Below are positions 1 to 11,815 of a stretch of DNA of 64,000 nt, piece after piece; the stretch's first letter is position 1, and every line of letters begins with the position of its first letter. Where the stretch lies: the NCBI RefSeq assembly GCF_030704535.1, contig NC_081820.1:21517001-21581000 (forward strand). The letters are read 5' to 3'. The position numbers and the translations under genes are program-made. This stretch comes from Vitis vinifera. Its lineage: Eukaryota; Streptophyta; Magnoliopsida; Vitales; Vitaceae. The notes beneath the pieces were generated by a model. The model had not been told where the DNA came from. It ran no database searches and saw nothing but the letters and a program-made list of their open reading frames with translations.

Positions 1-46
1 AATTTGTACTCATAAGAAAGTCGCAAATCAAATATGTGCCTCTCAA
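1..46 (-). other. Left part of a second copy of the stilbene synthase upstream region
   Basis: This stretch aligns with 11816-11862 and then 11886-11915, which lie 0.8-0.9 kb upstream of the stilbene synthase ATG in this window. The shared stretch begins AATTTGTACYCATAAGAAAG. The continuation of the same upstream sequence reappears at 3612-3790, after the inserted element. I infer that another stilbene synthase copy lies just left of the window, in the same orientation. Confidence 0.7.
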
Positions 47-1056
47 GGGAGAATTGTGTTTTGGCCCAATTGGGCCCAAAAATTAATATCCGGTCCATAT
101 ATCTTACATAATTAAGCCCAACACTCAAAACAAGTCTGAAAATTGAGAAGAAGGATATTATTCTTCATTAATCCCTAAAATACCCTTAACCCTTATCTAG
201 GCACATAGTAAGTGTGAATTTCAATTTTTTTTTTTTCCCTTTTTCTATTCCCTATTAAGTATTACTCATTTCTAACTTTTTCTTTTTCTTTTTCTTCCAA
301 TCTCTATTTTTATTTTATGTCAAATAAAAAGCAATAATGTTTTTCTTTTTCTTTTTTTTTCTTTTTTAAAGATATTGAATTTTTTTACTCTTATTATAAG
401 TAAGGATAAAAATTTTGGGATTTTTCATCCAAATATTTTTTATCTTTTTGTATTTATCTTTTAGTTTAATTTTCATTTTTATTTTAAATTTATATTGCCC
501 TTTCATTTGTACTTTTCTCTTATTTTTAATTATTTTTTATATTTTCTACATTAACCATATTTTAAAAAAAATTTAAATTGAGACTATCACTTCACTCTTA
601 TTATATATATATATATTAACTTTTTAATTTTTAATCTTTTTATTTTAAAAAATTTTTAAAGATAAATTTATTGAAAAAAAAATAAGAAGTTCTAATATTA
701 TATTAATAATTTTTCTTATCTAGATAGACTAATGTAAAGTATTTTGACTCATAATAAGAAAATTGTCAATACAATTTTTTAGTGAAACTTTAGAAATTAA
801 ATTTCAAATAAAATATATTATATAAAATTTTATCTAAAAATTATTGAAAGTGGTATTTAATTTTTTTATTGACTTTCAAACTTATCTAATTTTTTACTTG
901 AAAGGTAATAAAACATGTTTACAAAAAAAAATTAGTTTTTCACTTTTTAAATAAATAAGTATAAATATATTAAAAGAATTAAAGATAATTTTAGTAAAAA
1001 ATTTGATAAATATGATTATAATTTTAAATATACATTCATTTGGATAAAATTTCACC

Positions 1057-1059
<3 letters not shown>

Positions 1060-1094
<35 letters not shown>
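1060..1094. repeat. (AT)n microsatellite
   Basis: About 35 bases of uninterrupted alternating AT inside the inverted-repeat element. Confidence 0.95.
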
Positions 1095-1097
<3 letters not shown>

Positions 1098-1260
1098 GAA
1101 AGAAAGAACATTGCTAAAACTACCAAAACAAAATATGCAATTACAAAATTTTGATGATGAAATTTAAAAATAAAATTCAAAACAATTCTTTAGTGAGAGA
1201 ATTTGAGTGCGGAAAAATCCTTGAGTGGAAAAAAATGGAAAAGTTTTTCAAAATCACTTG

Positions 1261-2440
1261 AAATCCTTAACAAAAAGTAGTCTTGTACACCCTTATACAA
1301 TTAGTAAATTTGTCTTGTACAGTTAGTGTAATACCCTTGTACAATAACTCAAATTTTATACATCATCTCATGAATATCTGACAATAAGTCGGTTAACCAT
1401 GTTTGCATTGGTTTTGTTTTAAAAAAGAAGAAAAATTGTTGTATAATTTTGTTTTACAATCATCATAAGTAAGGTACTTATTCAAATGACCATATACAAG
1501 TTAGATAAAGTGCATGAGATGAATGTATGCTTAACCAATGTGTGTAAAGAATGTCATCTATCCTCAATTAGGGGAAATAAACAAACAAGTTTTTCAAAAT
1601 CGCTTAAAATCCTTCACAAATAATAGTCTTGTACACTCTTGTACAGTAGTATATTTATTATGTACATTTAGTGTAAATACCTTGTACAGTGACTCAAAAT
1701 TCATATACCCCCTACTCAATGTGTAACCATAGATAGATTAACCATGTTTTCATTGGTTTTGTTCAAAAAATAGTGGAAGATGGAAAAACAAAATTTTCTC
1801 TCAAACATCATTAATGGGATAAGTATTCGAATTGTCGTATGCGAGTTAAATAAAGTGCATAAGATGAGTGTGTGATAGAGGAATGTGTACCTTGAGAGTG
1901 TGCAATCCTTATATGACAAGACAAAAAAAAAGTTGTCCAAAATTGATTGAAATCTTTCACAAAGGATAGCCTTGTATACCCCTTGTATAATTAGAATATT
2001 TGTCTTGTACAGTTAGAATATTTATCTTGTCCAATTGAACATTGACCTTGTATAGTTAGTATAACACCCTTGTACAATGGTGCAAATTTTATCAATATGC
2101 ATACATTATGTGCCACATATGATGTGTGAACCATGTTTCCAATGGTTTAATTTAAAAAAATGATATAAAACGTAAAAACAAAATTTTTCCCTAAACATAA
2201 TTATTAAGGTAAGTATTTGACTTATTATGTGCGAGTTAAATAAAGTACATGAAATAAAAGAATTTGTGGTAGGAGAGCGTATAATCCTTAGATGACAAGA
2301 AAAAAAAAAAAAGTTGTTCAAAATGTACAGTCTTGTACACCCCTTATATAATTAGTGTAATAACCTTGTATAATGGTATAAATTTCATATATATGCATAA
2401 ATTATATTCACATGAGTATGTAAACTATGTTCCCAATAGT
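1261..2440. repeat. Degenerate tandem array, ~345-bp unit, about 3.3 copies
   Basis: Units begin at about 1261, 1605 and 1950 with AAATC(C/T)TT..ACAAA followed by a block rich in CTTGTACA. A shortened fourth copy starts near 2320. Each unit then has a conserved AACCATGTTT..ATTGGTTTTGTT segment and a GAGTTAAATAAAGTGCAT-like segment. Short open frames on both strands within the array resemble each other only because the DNA is repeated; I do not call them genes. Confidence 0.75.
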
Positions 2441-3611
2441 TTGACATTTAAAATAGTTAAAACAAATAAAATGTCATTTTATTTTATTTTCAATGCAAAA
2501 TATAATTAAAAATAAAACAAAGAAATTACTTAAAAACTATTATTTAAGCCAAATTTATTTATTTATTTCCTTTTATTTTTGGAAATAAAGAAAAAAGAAT
2601 AAAAAAATTATTTAACCATAAGAAATATGAATATAAGATCAGTTAGAAAATACCAAATTTATTTATTTATTTCATTTTATTTTTGGAATTAAAAAAATAA
2701 TAAAAAATTTATTTAACCATAAAAAATTTTAATATAAGATATGTTAAAAAATAGAAATAACCCCAAATTTATTTATTTATTTATTTCATTTTATTTATTT
2801 AAATTAGAAAGTAATTTATTTTAATATATCAAAATGTGCACAATTAATCTATTACTTTGTTAATTATGGATATATTAAAATTTTCTATTAGATAAAAAAT
2901 AAATAAAGAAAATAAAATTAAAAAGAGTAATAAATATATATAATTTAGTTATTTAATTATTTTTCATGTAAAAGATAGTCACACAAAAAACACATAATTG
3001 ATCAATTCCTTTGTTTAATTGTAAACATACTATATTTTTTTATTTTTTTATTAAAATGACTAATGGAAAAAAAATGGATAATCAATTAATAAAATTTAAT
3101 TCTTTTTATTATTTTCATATAAAAAATAGTACTAAACAAGGTTTTCAATTTTTATTTTTAAAAATATTTTTCATTTGTTAATTAAATATTTTTTCAAAAA
3201 GAAAATATAAAAAATATAAATCATATTACCATTTTTTTAGAAAGTATTTTTTAAAATAGTTTTTGAACATAATTTTTTTTATTTATAATTTAAAATAGAA
3301 AATAATGTTGATTTTCAATTATTTATAAAAAAATTAAAAACAATGAAAATTTTAAATTGTTAAAATAGAATTATTATGGTTGCGTGAATAGTGGTATGAA
3401 AATTGTTAAAATCTAAATTTTAAAAAAGCTTATGTGAAAGGTCATTAGGTATTTTAGTCCATCACTATTTTATATCCTTAAAAGGTAATATATAGATATT
3501 TGAAGGGTATATTGGTTTCTTAATATCTTATATCATTTCCATTAATTATGTAAGTTATATGGACCAAATGTTAATTTTTGAGCCCAGTTGGGCTCAAAAC
3601 ACAATTGTCCC

Positions 3612-3790
3612 AAAAAAATAATAATAAAGGTCACATGTGGTTCAATAAACAACAGAATTGTTAAGGAGAAGTCTCTACAAAATATTTAAATGTCGCGTGC
3701 ATCACTTCCTAATATTTTAAATGCTAATTAGACGGGTTTTTTTTTTTAAAGTTTTTCTCCCACTTTTACTCATCACTTTAGCATATCAAG
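3612..3790 (-). other. Right part of the second copy of the stilbene synthase upstream region
   Basis: This matches 12000-12150, including the shared strings AATAAACAACAGAATT and GAGAAGTCT and the later TCATCACTT.AGC. Relative to the copy at 11.8-12.1 kb, about 80 bases at the insertion point are missing, so insertion was accompanied or followed by a deletion. Similarity fades at about 3790. Confidence 0.65.
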
Positions 3791-3796
3791 TTATGC

Positions 3797-4790
3797 CTTA
3801 TATCAACTAATGGGATGGTAAATATGTTGGTGAGCCATCGTCTTCAACCATGAAGCCTGTACTTCATAAACTTGAGCAGAAATTGATGCTTGTATCAGAT
3901 ACCATAATGAAAGGTTCATACACAGGTTATTATTGATAGAATGAGGGCTACTTTGATGGGTTCTTGTTAGTTTTGCTTTCTCGAGGCCCATCTTGTCTTT
4001 TTTGTCGGCAGAACTCCCAAATATTAAAAGTGGATGATTTCAAATCACTTAAAGATCTATTATGACCCAATGATGATGGTTTGGCAGCAGATTGTGGGAG
4101 AAGAATTTGAGAGAATTCTACTATACTTTGCATTTACATCATATTCTGTCTAACACCCCTCGCAAGTGAAATAAGACTCCAATGTGAAGTTGGACAGTCA
4201 ACAATGAAATCACAATGAGGATATACCTTTTGCAAGTATATCAACTACTTGATCCTATGTAAGCTCATAATGAATATGAAGGGCATGTTGCATCATTTCC
4301 TCTCTTAGTCAATCTCAATATGCTTTGTACAAGTATGGAAGATAGGATTGGTGGCCAGCATGGCAGCACTAATATTGTCACACCAAATAAGATGAGCCTT
4401 TGGAAGAAAAAGACCAAGTTTTTGCAAATGATAAACAAGGTGGTTTCTATCCTGCACAAAGAAATCCTGAAATCCTAGTGGTTGCTTTATGAATACCTGC
4501 TTATGTAAGTCTCCATTAAGAAATGCATAGATCTAATTGTTTAATACACCAAGAATTTGTGATGGATATGGATAGAATTATTGGAATCATTATAGGTTTA
4601 ACCTCAGGGCTAAAAGTTTCTAAGAAGTCAAATCCTAATTGTTGAATATAGCCTTTTCCAATTAAGCAAGCCTTATACTTGTTAATCGCTTATTGGGATT
4701 TCTTTTTAAAGTTAGTAGGTCTTGTTGTTTACACTACCTCCATGGCTCGTTTCCAATTGGGATCTAAAAGAGCCTTTTTTATAGTTAGTA
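3797..4790 (-). pseudogene. Ty1/copia retrotransposon pol fragment (reverse transcriptase start to RNase H), decayed
   Basis: On the minus strand the translation shows KKALLDPNWKRAMEVV near 4760, which matches the start of the copia reverse transcriptase domain. Downstream, CDNISAAMLATNPIFHTC then TKHIEID (4290-4380) matches the copia RNase H end. The common DQVVDILAKG block follows (about 4225-4260). The frame is broken by stops and shifts and most of the middle of the reverse transcriptase is missing. The upstream part of the same gene continues at 6983-7110, separated by a 2.2-kb insertion. Confidence 0.75.
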
Positions 4791-5491
4791 TGTCACGCCC
4801 CAAAACCCACTTCAAGGGCATGACGGTCATTTCACACCTCAAGCCCAAAGGCTTAAAGTGGAAATAACACAAACATTCGTATTGCAACTGGAAAGAAATT
4901 TACCAATTACCAAATTCCTATTCAGAGTAGTAGGACAAAATTCTAAAGTCTCAGAGCATCAACTTTTTTAAAAAAAAACTAATACATCAACTAGAGTGTT
5001 ATTGTCCAAATAACTCCAAATTCAAATAATTTAAACGAAAAATAAATTTTAACATCTAAACAATGTCCAAAATAAAGTTTGAACCAAAATCCTAACAAAG
5101 AAAAATTTCCCCAGCCTAGCCATCACTCCTCGCCCGAACTGAGAGTACTTGAAAAATTATCAACGAAAGGGGCATGAGCTTAAAGCTCAATAAGGAACAT
5201 CAATGCAGCTTCATGGATCAAACATTTGTAATCATGTTTGCAAATAGGAAATATAACATATACTTATTTTCATAAAAAAAAAACTTTTGAGTTCAAAATA
5301 CTAATATATTCAAACTTTTCAACAAACTTTCTCATATCCATTTCAAAACAATTTCTCATCAAAACCAAATCAAATGCATTCAAAATATCTTACTCTGGTT
5401 ATCAAATAACAAATGGTGCCTAATTAGGTGGGACTTCACAAATGAGTGACTAGTTTCAAATTTGTTCCATTTAAGGTGAACAAAACCAAAA

Positions 5492-5635
5492 GTCAACAAT
5501 TATAACCCGTTGACTAGGGGTCATAAGGTCAACTATTAGAACTCGTTGACTAGGGCCATATAATATCAACTATTATAACCCGTTGATTAGAGTCATAGAA
5601 ATGTCAACAATTATAACCCGTTGACCCTACCATAG
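5492..5635. repeat. Four tandem copies of a 36-38-bp unit
   Basis: Units begin at 5492, 5528, 5565 and 5603 with (G/A)TCAAC(A/T)ATTATAACCCGTTGA and continue with CTAGGG..CATA. It sits inside the 2.2-kb insertion. Confidence 0.85.
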
Positions 5636-5967
5636 GAACTAGAGTCAAACACTTCATTTCATTAATTCAAACTTGCAAAACAAAATATCATATCTCCAAA
5701 AAATTTCACTTTTCATAAATAAACAAAAAAGATTCTCAAATATACTTTCCATACAAAACATATATTTGATCCATGCAAAAAGATAAAAATAATATTTTTA
5801 CACTTTTCAAAATACAATATAAAAAGGAAATTATTTTCTTCTGTAAAAATTTGCATTAATTTCCCTTACCTTGAAGAAGCACTCAAAATCTTGAAGTATT
5901 TAACTCTGAAAATTTTCTTCTCACCTAACATAATATCATACACAATATTAATTATTGATTATTTATC

Positions 5968-5969
<2 letters not shown>

Positions 5970-6010
<41 letters not shown>
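5970..6010. repeat. (AT)n microsatellite
   Basis: About 41 bases of alternating AT. Confidence 0.95.
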
Positions 6011-6013
<3 letters not shown>

Positions 6014-6982
6014 ACAATCTTAAAAATATTTTATTTAGTATTAGGGATCCTAATTAATTTCTCATTTTAAAATTATTACCATCCAATATTATTTTCAACT
6101 TCCTAAACAATAATAAATTAATTTAGTGAGTTTCCAAATTATTGTAAAATTCATTTTCTTTCCTAATCTTACCCTCACTATTTATTTATTTATATACTTA
6201 AATTAAATTAAAACCTATATAGGAAACTATTATTATTATTAATATTTCCTTTGTTAGCTTAAAACTAAATATTATAATTTTTATTAATTTTCAAATTACA
6301 TAACCAATCCATTACCCTCATATCTTCATTACACGCACAAAGTCCTAAGAATAAAACAGTAAGTCTCATGTTTCTTCTCATTATTTATTATTATAATAAT
6401 ATATTTACATATAAAATCTTTTTCAATGCCTAAGTCAACACCTTGGCAACACATGTGTACTCCAATTATTATTATTATTATTATTATTTTTCAAATCTAA
6501 AGTCTACACAAATGATTTGTTTATTTATTTTCTAAATCTAAAATTTCTTTTCTTCCATTGATTTTGTTTTCTATTTAATTGAAGTTTTCTAAATTTTCCT
6601 ATTTTCATTACAAATTAATCCACATTCATAAATTTTCAATTTTTTGATCTAAAAATTAATTTAACAAACCCTAATCTAGATTGAAATCTTTCAAAGAATA
6701 TCTAAAGTTTTTAAAACTAATTAGCGAAAATAAAATATTAATTTAAGGATTAAAATCTTACCTGAAAAATTGATCTTCAAACTCTAAACCTCCAAATCTT
6801 CAACCCTATACTCTCTGATCTCGGTGTAAAATGATTTTTTGAATAGAGAAGATAGGAAAAACCTAATATATACAGGGATTTTAAATATAAAAAGATATTT
6901 TTACTTTTATTAAATTACTTTAACTAATTATTAATTTTTAAATTACAATTTTACCCCTAAATTGGGTTTGGGGCATTCACAA

Positions 6983-7106
6983 TAGGTTCCAAGACACCTT
7001 ATAGTATTGGATGCTTTTTCCCTATTCGGTTTAGTCTTTAGTGATCATCTTATGATTAGAAGATGGTAGTGAGGTTTGGGTGAGTGAGGGTAGCAAGAAC
7101 TGATTG

Positions 7107-7110
<4 letters not shown>
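6983..7110 (-). pseudogene. Upstream part of the split copia pol fragment
   Basis: The minus-strand reading gives SSNHKMITKD then GKSIQYYKVSWNLL after a stop. This resembles the copia linker that precedes the reverse transcriptase (pattern H-x-M-x-T-R-x-K..I-x-K-P). It is contiguous in the ancestral element with the block ending at 4790. Confidence 0.55.

Positions 7111-7159
<49 letters not shown>
7110..7159. repeat. (TA)n microsatellite
   Basis: About 50 bases of alternating TA. It produces an artificial open frame of Tyr-Ile repeats on the minus strand. Confidence 0.95.
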
Positions 7160-7165
<6 letters not shown>

Positions 7166-8223
7166 GGGAAGGGAAGGATAATAATTAGTCTCATTTAACC
7201 AGCAAGAATTGAATGAAAGAAAAATAAAAATATAATAATTTGTTCCATTTATGCTAGAAAGATGAGGGAGAGATAATGCTATGAAAAAAGAAAAGATCAT
7301 ACCAGGGATTGGAGGGTTCAAATCCATACAACTCACTCTTGTGTGATGAACAACAAAATTTTGGAGAAATTTTTACTAATTGTGTGATGAACAACATGGT
7401 AATTGTCTTGTCATGCGTCTCATCTTGCAAATAATTCCAATAGGAAACTACCATCCGTCGTCGGTAGCATTGACATTTGGTTGGTTGGAGCAGCATTGGT
7501 TGGTGAGGACTATGGACTGTTGACCGCCTCTAACTTGACTTGAAAGAGCTTTCTTAATTTAATATTTAATTTCTTAAAACTGTTTCTATAATCGATGTAA
7601 ACGAATTTATTTAGGTTATGTGTAGTTTGTCAAAAGTTTGAGGTAAAACGTTAAGGAAATAAACTAAAGAGAAACTGTATGAAGAAACAATAAAAATAAA
7701 TAAATAAATAAGTTTAAAATTAATAAATATTTTTATCTATTACTTTAAATTTATTTTTCTTATTTTAACTGAATAAAAAAATATTAAAATATATAAGTGT
7801 TTTTAATTAATTTAATTATATTTTATTTGCTTTTATATTTTATATGGTAAAACCAAATTTGAGAAAATTATTTTTCTTAATAGTTTTTTCTTTCCTTAAT
7901 ACTTTCTCAAATCCAAATACAACCTTAATTTAAAAAAAAAAAAAAACTAAATTTTAAATCATTTCTGATAAACAACATAGAAATTAATGTATTAGAAACA
8001 TGTATATCCCTCTCCTATTGCATCTTGGTAAAAATATTCCAATTTTTCTATTTTAGCATGCATATTTTGCTTCACTTCCTATGGACGAAGTATGAACAAC
8101 TTATTGTAACTTCTCCAAAAAAAATTTATTAAGTAAATGGACTTTGAATAAAGTAAGATTTAATATATTAATTAGATTCAATATTGAGTCAATTAATATC
8201 ATATTTTCCTCTTTTTAACTTCA

Positions 8224-8255
<32 letters not shown>

Positions 8256-9440
8256 TTAAAAAATGGAATATAAAACATACATTGTAGCTGATCTTTTCAA
8301 AACTGTTTCCAAAAGATATATTATGATAATATATTTTGGGGTTTTAGAAAAATGTTTTGGTGATATATTTTGCTATTCTAGAAAAACGTGGAGTGAAATC
8401 ATCCATGCAAAGAGAATGAACTTTGTAACTGAGCCACTGCTCTTTAGCAGGAGTGTGTTTCAGTTGTACAATTAATAGAGTAAAATGAGGTTAATTCCAT
8501 TCTATGTGTACTCAAATTGAATTGAGCTTTATATGATTTTACTGTGGGGCGAGCCAGAGTTTTAATTTAATGTAAACATATTACTAGAAGAAAATAAAAT
8601 GAAGTCATCCACATATTAAATTATATGATGTTTTAACGTGGTGGTTCAATTAACCATGCACACTTCATGGTTGAGAAATAATTTTTCATTTTACGATATA
8701 AATTATTATAGAGGATAAAAACGGACACAATTCTTGGGTTATGAAATATTCAATGTTTTCTCATTCCTTATATTCTCACCTTGAACCACAAATCGTTTTA
8801 TTCCATCGAGTGTCTGCCACTCTTCCTCACATCCCTGAATTGCGAGAAGTATTGCTCTAATGGGTATCTCTCACACTCTTTCTCACATTTTTATCTATCA
8901 CATATAATCTTCACAAACTCATCTTTTTTATAACATTTTCCCCTCATGACTTAAAATATTTATTAAGATATTCCCACTAACATTCCTTATTTTACAAGGC
9001 ATCTAAATACATCACATATGAATTTAGAAAGTATTTTATATAATAATTTTTATAAAAATAAATATTTTTCAATTAAGATCAAATTTGAGACACTTCCCAA
9101 CATTTACAAGCTTTCAAAGACCAACAAATGAGAAATCAACTCAATTCCAACTAAAGCTATCAAATAAACCATTATTTCTTTTATTTATTTTTAAATAAGA
9201 TTCACATGAACACAACATTAATACAATGTTTGAGGAATATTTAAGATAATGAAGCACTGGGAACTTCAAACTCATCATTTGAGTTTGAGCTCATCACAAA
9301 GAAAGTCTAACAATGACTCAAGTACAAATCCAAATTTAGCAAAGTAATAAAATACTATAAGAGTATTATCAATTTCGGAGATAAATACCTTTGCTAACTC
9401 CTATTTGATACATTACTGCATTGAAGGGTAAACCATTCTC
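7160..9440. other. AT-rich intergenic DNA, no gene seen
   Basis: I find no supported gene. It contains a poly-A run near 8230-8253 and a 70-codon open frame at 8263-8475 (+) with no recognisable domain. The part just left of 9440 is the 3' flank of stilbene synthase; an AATAAA on the minus strand (9447-9442) lies too close to the stop to be the obvious poly(A) signal. Confidence 0.6.
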
Positions 9441-9451
9441 TTTTATTTCTC

Positions 9452-10989
9452 TTAATTTGTAACTGTAGGAATGCTATGCAGCACAACAGTTTCGATGGTC
9501 AAGCCCGGCCCAAAACCGAATAATACTCCCCAATCCAATCCTTCACCTGTGGTAGCATTTTCCCCCTTCAAGGATTTCTTTCTCATCTCATCCAAAATAA
9601 ACAACACACATGCACTTGACATGTTACCGTACTCACTTAACACATGCCTAGTTGCTTCGAGTTTCTTTTTCTCTAAATTGAGTTTTGCTTCAACTGCATC
9701 GAGAATTGCAGGGCCACCTGGGTGAGCAATCCAAAATAACGAGTTCCAATCGCTAATACCAAGTGGGTCAAAAGCCTGGGTCAAGCATTTCTCTATGTTC
9801 TCAGAAATCAAAGTAGGCACATTGGGCCACAAATGAAAGGTGAGCCCCACCTCACGTAAGTTTCCGGCAATGGCTCCTGCTGAATTAGGAATAAATGTTT
9901 GGGCTGCTGAAACAAGTTGGAAGAGTGGTCGTTCAATCGAGACATCTGGATCTGATCCAACAATCACAGCTGAAGACCCATCACCAAAAAGGGCTTGGCC
10001 AACTAAAGAGTCCAAAGCATCTTCGGAAGGGCCACGGAATGTAACAACAGTGATCTCAGAGCACACCACAAGAACTCGTGCTCCTGCATTATTTTCTGCA
10101 AGATCCTTAGCAGTTCGAAGGACAGTTCCACCTGCATAGCACCCTTGATGGTACAACATCACCCTTCTAACCGATGTTTCAAGACCTAAGAGATTAGCGA
10201 GTTTGTAATCCGCACCGGGCATTTCTACACCGGAGGTTGTACAAAATACAAGATGGGTGATCTTGGACTTTGGTTGGCCCCACTCTTTAAGAGCCTTCAA
10301 TGCTGCATCCCTACCAAGTCTAGGTACCTCAGCAGTGATAATCTCTTGGCGTATGTTAAGAGATGGAGCCATATAAGCACCAATGTTTGGGTGCTCCTCA
10401 AGCATTTCTTCGGTCAAGTGAATGTAACGCTTCTTGATCATTGATTTGTCACCTGTAAATGAAGTAACATGAACACATTAGTTTTACCAATCAACAAGTC
10501 ATATAGTATATTGTTCAAGATGATCAACATGCATTTAACATTGAAGAAAGTATAAAAGGGTATTCTTAATTATAGCTAGCAATGCTATATGATTCAAAAA
10601 ACAGCTTTTCAATCAATTACAGTCAAATGAAAGGAATATTGGTTACCGAAGTAAAATGATTTTCAAGTTTCCTGAAGTAATTTATCTAAAAGCTTTACTC
10701 TAGAAAGGTTGGAACATTCATTCACTTGGAGGTGAGCCTCACCTAATAGCACACACTCTTAGATGCATACAAATGTTATGTATATAAGAATTAATGCATG
10801 AATATACTTACATATGCGATTGAACTTCTTCTTCAACTCAGTCATGTGCTCGCTCTTAGTGACCCTGAAATAGTAATCAGCATAATCAGACTGGTAGACA
10901 CAGTGGTCAGGAGTAGCTGTGCCAATGGCTAGGATAGTGGCCGGACCCTTGGCACGTTGAGCGTTTCTAAATTCCTCAACTGAAGCCAT
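9452..10989 (-). CDS. STS: Stilbene (resveratrol) synthase, type III polyketide synthase, intact two-exon gene
   Basis: It condenses one p-coumaroyl-CoA with three malonyl-CoA to make resveratrol (cytosolic homodimer, phytoalexin pathway). Exon 1 is 10989-10812 (178 nt) and exon 2 is 10452-9452. The 359-bp intron has donor GTAAGT and acceptor ACAG and splits the Cys60 codon after its first base, the conserved position in the chalcone/stilbene synthase family. The product is 392 residues, the usual length. Catalytic Cys164 (HQGCYAGG), Phe215 (LFGDG), His303 (AHPGGP) and Asn336 (YGNMSSACV) are all present, as is the GFGPG loop (372-376). The segments [15 protein letters not shown] and [17 protein letters not shown] are what I recall as grapevine stilbene synthase rather than chalcone synthase. 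The ATG is at the family start ([20 protein letters not shown]); an in-frame ATG 63 nt upstream is rejected. I see no stops or frameshifts. It could only be mistaken for chalcone synthase, which differs at the segments quoted. Confidence 0.97.
10453..10811 (-). other. Intron of stilbene synthase (phase 1 in Cys60)
   Basis: 359 bp, donor T|GTAAGT, acceptor ACAG|GT. The joined codon is TGT (Cys). Confidence 0.95.
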
Positions 10990-11094
10990 GGATGCTAGAT
11001 ACGTAATTGAATTGAAGCTTAAGATTAAGTTGAGGAAGGAAAGAGAACTCAAGTGCTTAGAGTTGGCTTGAGAAAGCTGGTTGTGGGTGCCGGG

Positions 11095-11435
11095 CTTTTA
11101 TAGCCTGTCTCACCAACTCTCATCTATTGGCGGTCAATAACTAATGTTAGATATTTGAATTTGGGTTTTGAATGATTAGTTGGCTTCAAAGCTTGTGTGC
11201 TTGAGTTTATTTTGGATTTTCAGACATGTATGTGTAGGTGTTTATGTATTCGCGCGTGTTGTCTCTTCATTCTTATCTGTTCTTCACCTACCCATATACG
11301 ATGCGTGCATCCACAGAAAGGAGCGAGCATTCAATCCGGTCACGGCTAAAGAGAAACATTTTTTATATAGAGAGACAAAGACTTCTCCAACCTCTTACTG
11401 GAAATTAATACTTTGTTCATTTGACTTTTCAACGG
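11095..11435 (-). promoter_or_regulatory. Stilbene synthase core promoter with TATA box and candidate MYB/WRKY sites
   Basis: The TATA box TATAAAAG lies on the minus strand at 11102-11095, 106 bp upstream of the ATG, implying a 5' leader of about 75 nt. Just upstream are ACCAACT (11112-11118), which fits the MYB AC-element ACCWAMY, and a W-box core TTGACC (minus, 11137-11132). Further out are TTGACT (11421-11426) and CAACGG (11430-11435, a MYB core). Stilbene synthase genes are known targets of R2R3-MYB14/15 and WRKY factors in grapevine. That these particular sites are used is inference; short motifs occur often by chance. Confidence 0.65.
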
Positions 11436-11815
11436 CTGGGAAGCTGCTACCATCATTCCTCATGACAAGGTCATTCAAAGATGGATTTCTCAATTAGAAG
11501 TAATAATCTCAACAACCCACTATCTCTCTTCTCCAGGATAACATCACATGTCATTTAACCTATTCACTAAGTAATTGAACAAATATCTCATTGTATCTGA
11601 CCTATTCCGCCATCGTTTGATTCTCAAAAATTAAAAAAAATAAAAATAAAAAAAGTAGATCAAAAATACAAGTCTCCATCAAATATCCACGAAATAACTT
11701 GGAAAATAACTACTACTTTAATTTTTGTTCACATAAATTTGATTCGAAAATATCTTGGCAGCATTAGAATTTTGCAAACTGTTGGTTGCCAAGTCAAAAA
11801 TTGGTATAAATTTTA

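Larger units (their letters stand above)
47..3611. mobile_element. 3.6-kb non-autonomous element with ~70-bp terminal inverted repeats (Mutator-like?)
   Basis: The left end (47-117) and the reverse complement of the right end (3611-3541) match over about 70 bp. Both begin GGGA(G/C)AATTGTGTTTTG and share a GCCCAA(T/C)TGGGC palindrome, the block GGTCCATATA and the block CTTACATAATTA. I see no transposase; the short open frames inside lie in repeats. Long terminal inverted repeats fit a Mutator-like element, but no clean 9-bp target-site duplication is visible, so the superfamily is an inference. The flanks belong to a duplicated stilbene synthase upstream region. The interior is AT-rich and holds an AT microsatellite (1060-1094) and a 345-bp tandem array. 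Confidence 0.7.
4791..6981. mobile_element. 2.2-kb unclassified insertion inside the copia pol fragment
   Basis: Removing this block rejoins the copia protein (minus strand: ..QYYKVSWNLL then LTIKKALLDPNW..), so it is a later insertion. Its ends are TGTCACGCCCCAAAACCCA on the left and, reverse-complemented, TGTGAATGCCCCAAACCCA on the right: imperfect inverted termini that also read TG...CA. It could be a solo LTR or a TIR element. I see no convincing target-site duplication and no protein. Inside are the tandem repeats at 5492-5635 and an AT microsatellite at 5970-6010. Confidence 0.6.

Noticed and set aside
7031..7336. 101-codon open frame (-)
   Set aside because: Its middle is the TA microsatellite read as Tyr-Ile repeats; the C-terminal part is the decayed copia linker.
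8263..8475. 70-codon open frame (+) left of stilbene synthase
   Set aside because: No recognisable domain, AT-rich codons, follows a poly-A run and has no conserved context.
11180..11497. 105-codon open frame (+) upstream of stilbene synthase
   Set aside because: It overlaps the stilbene synthase promoter on the other strand and has no domain.
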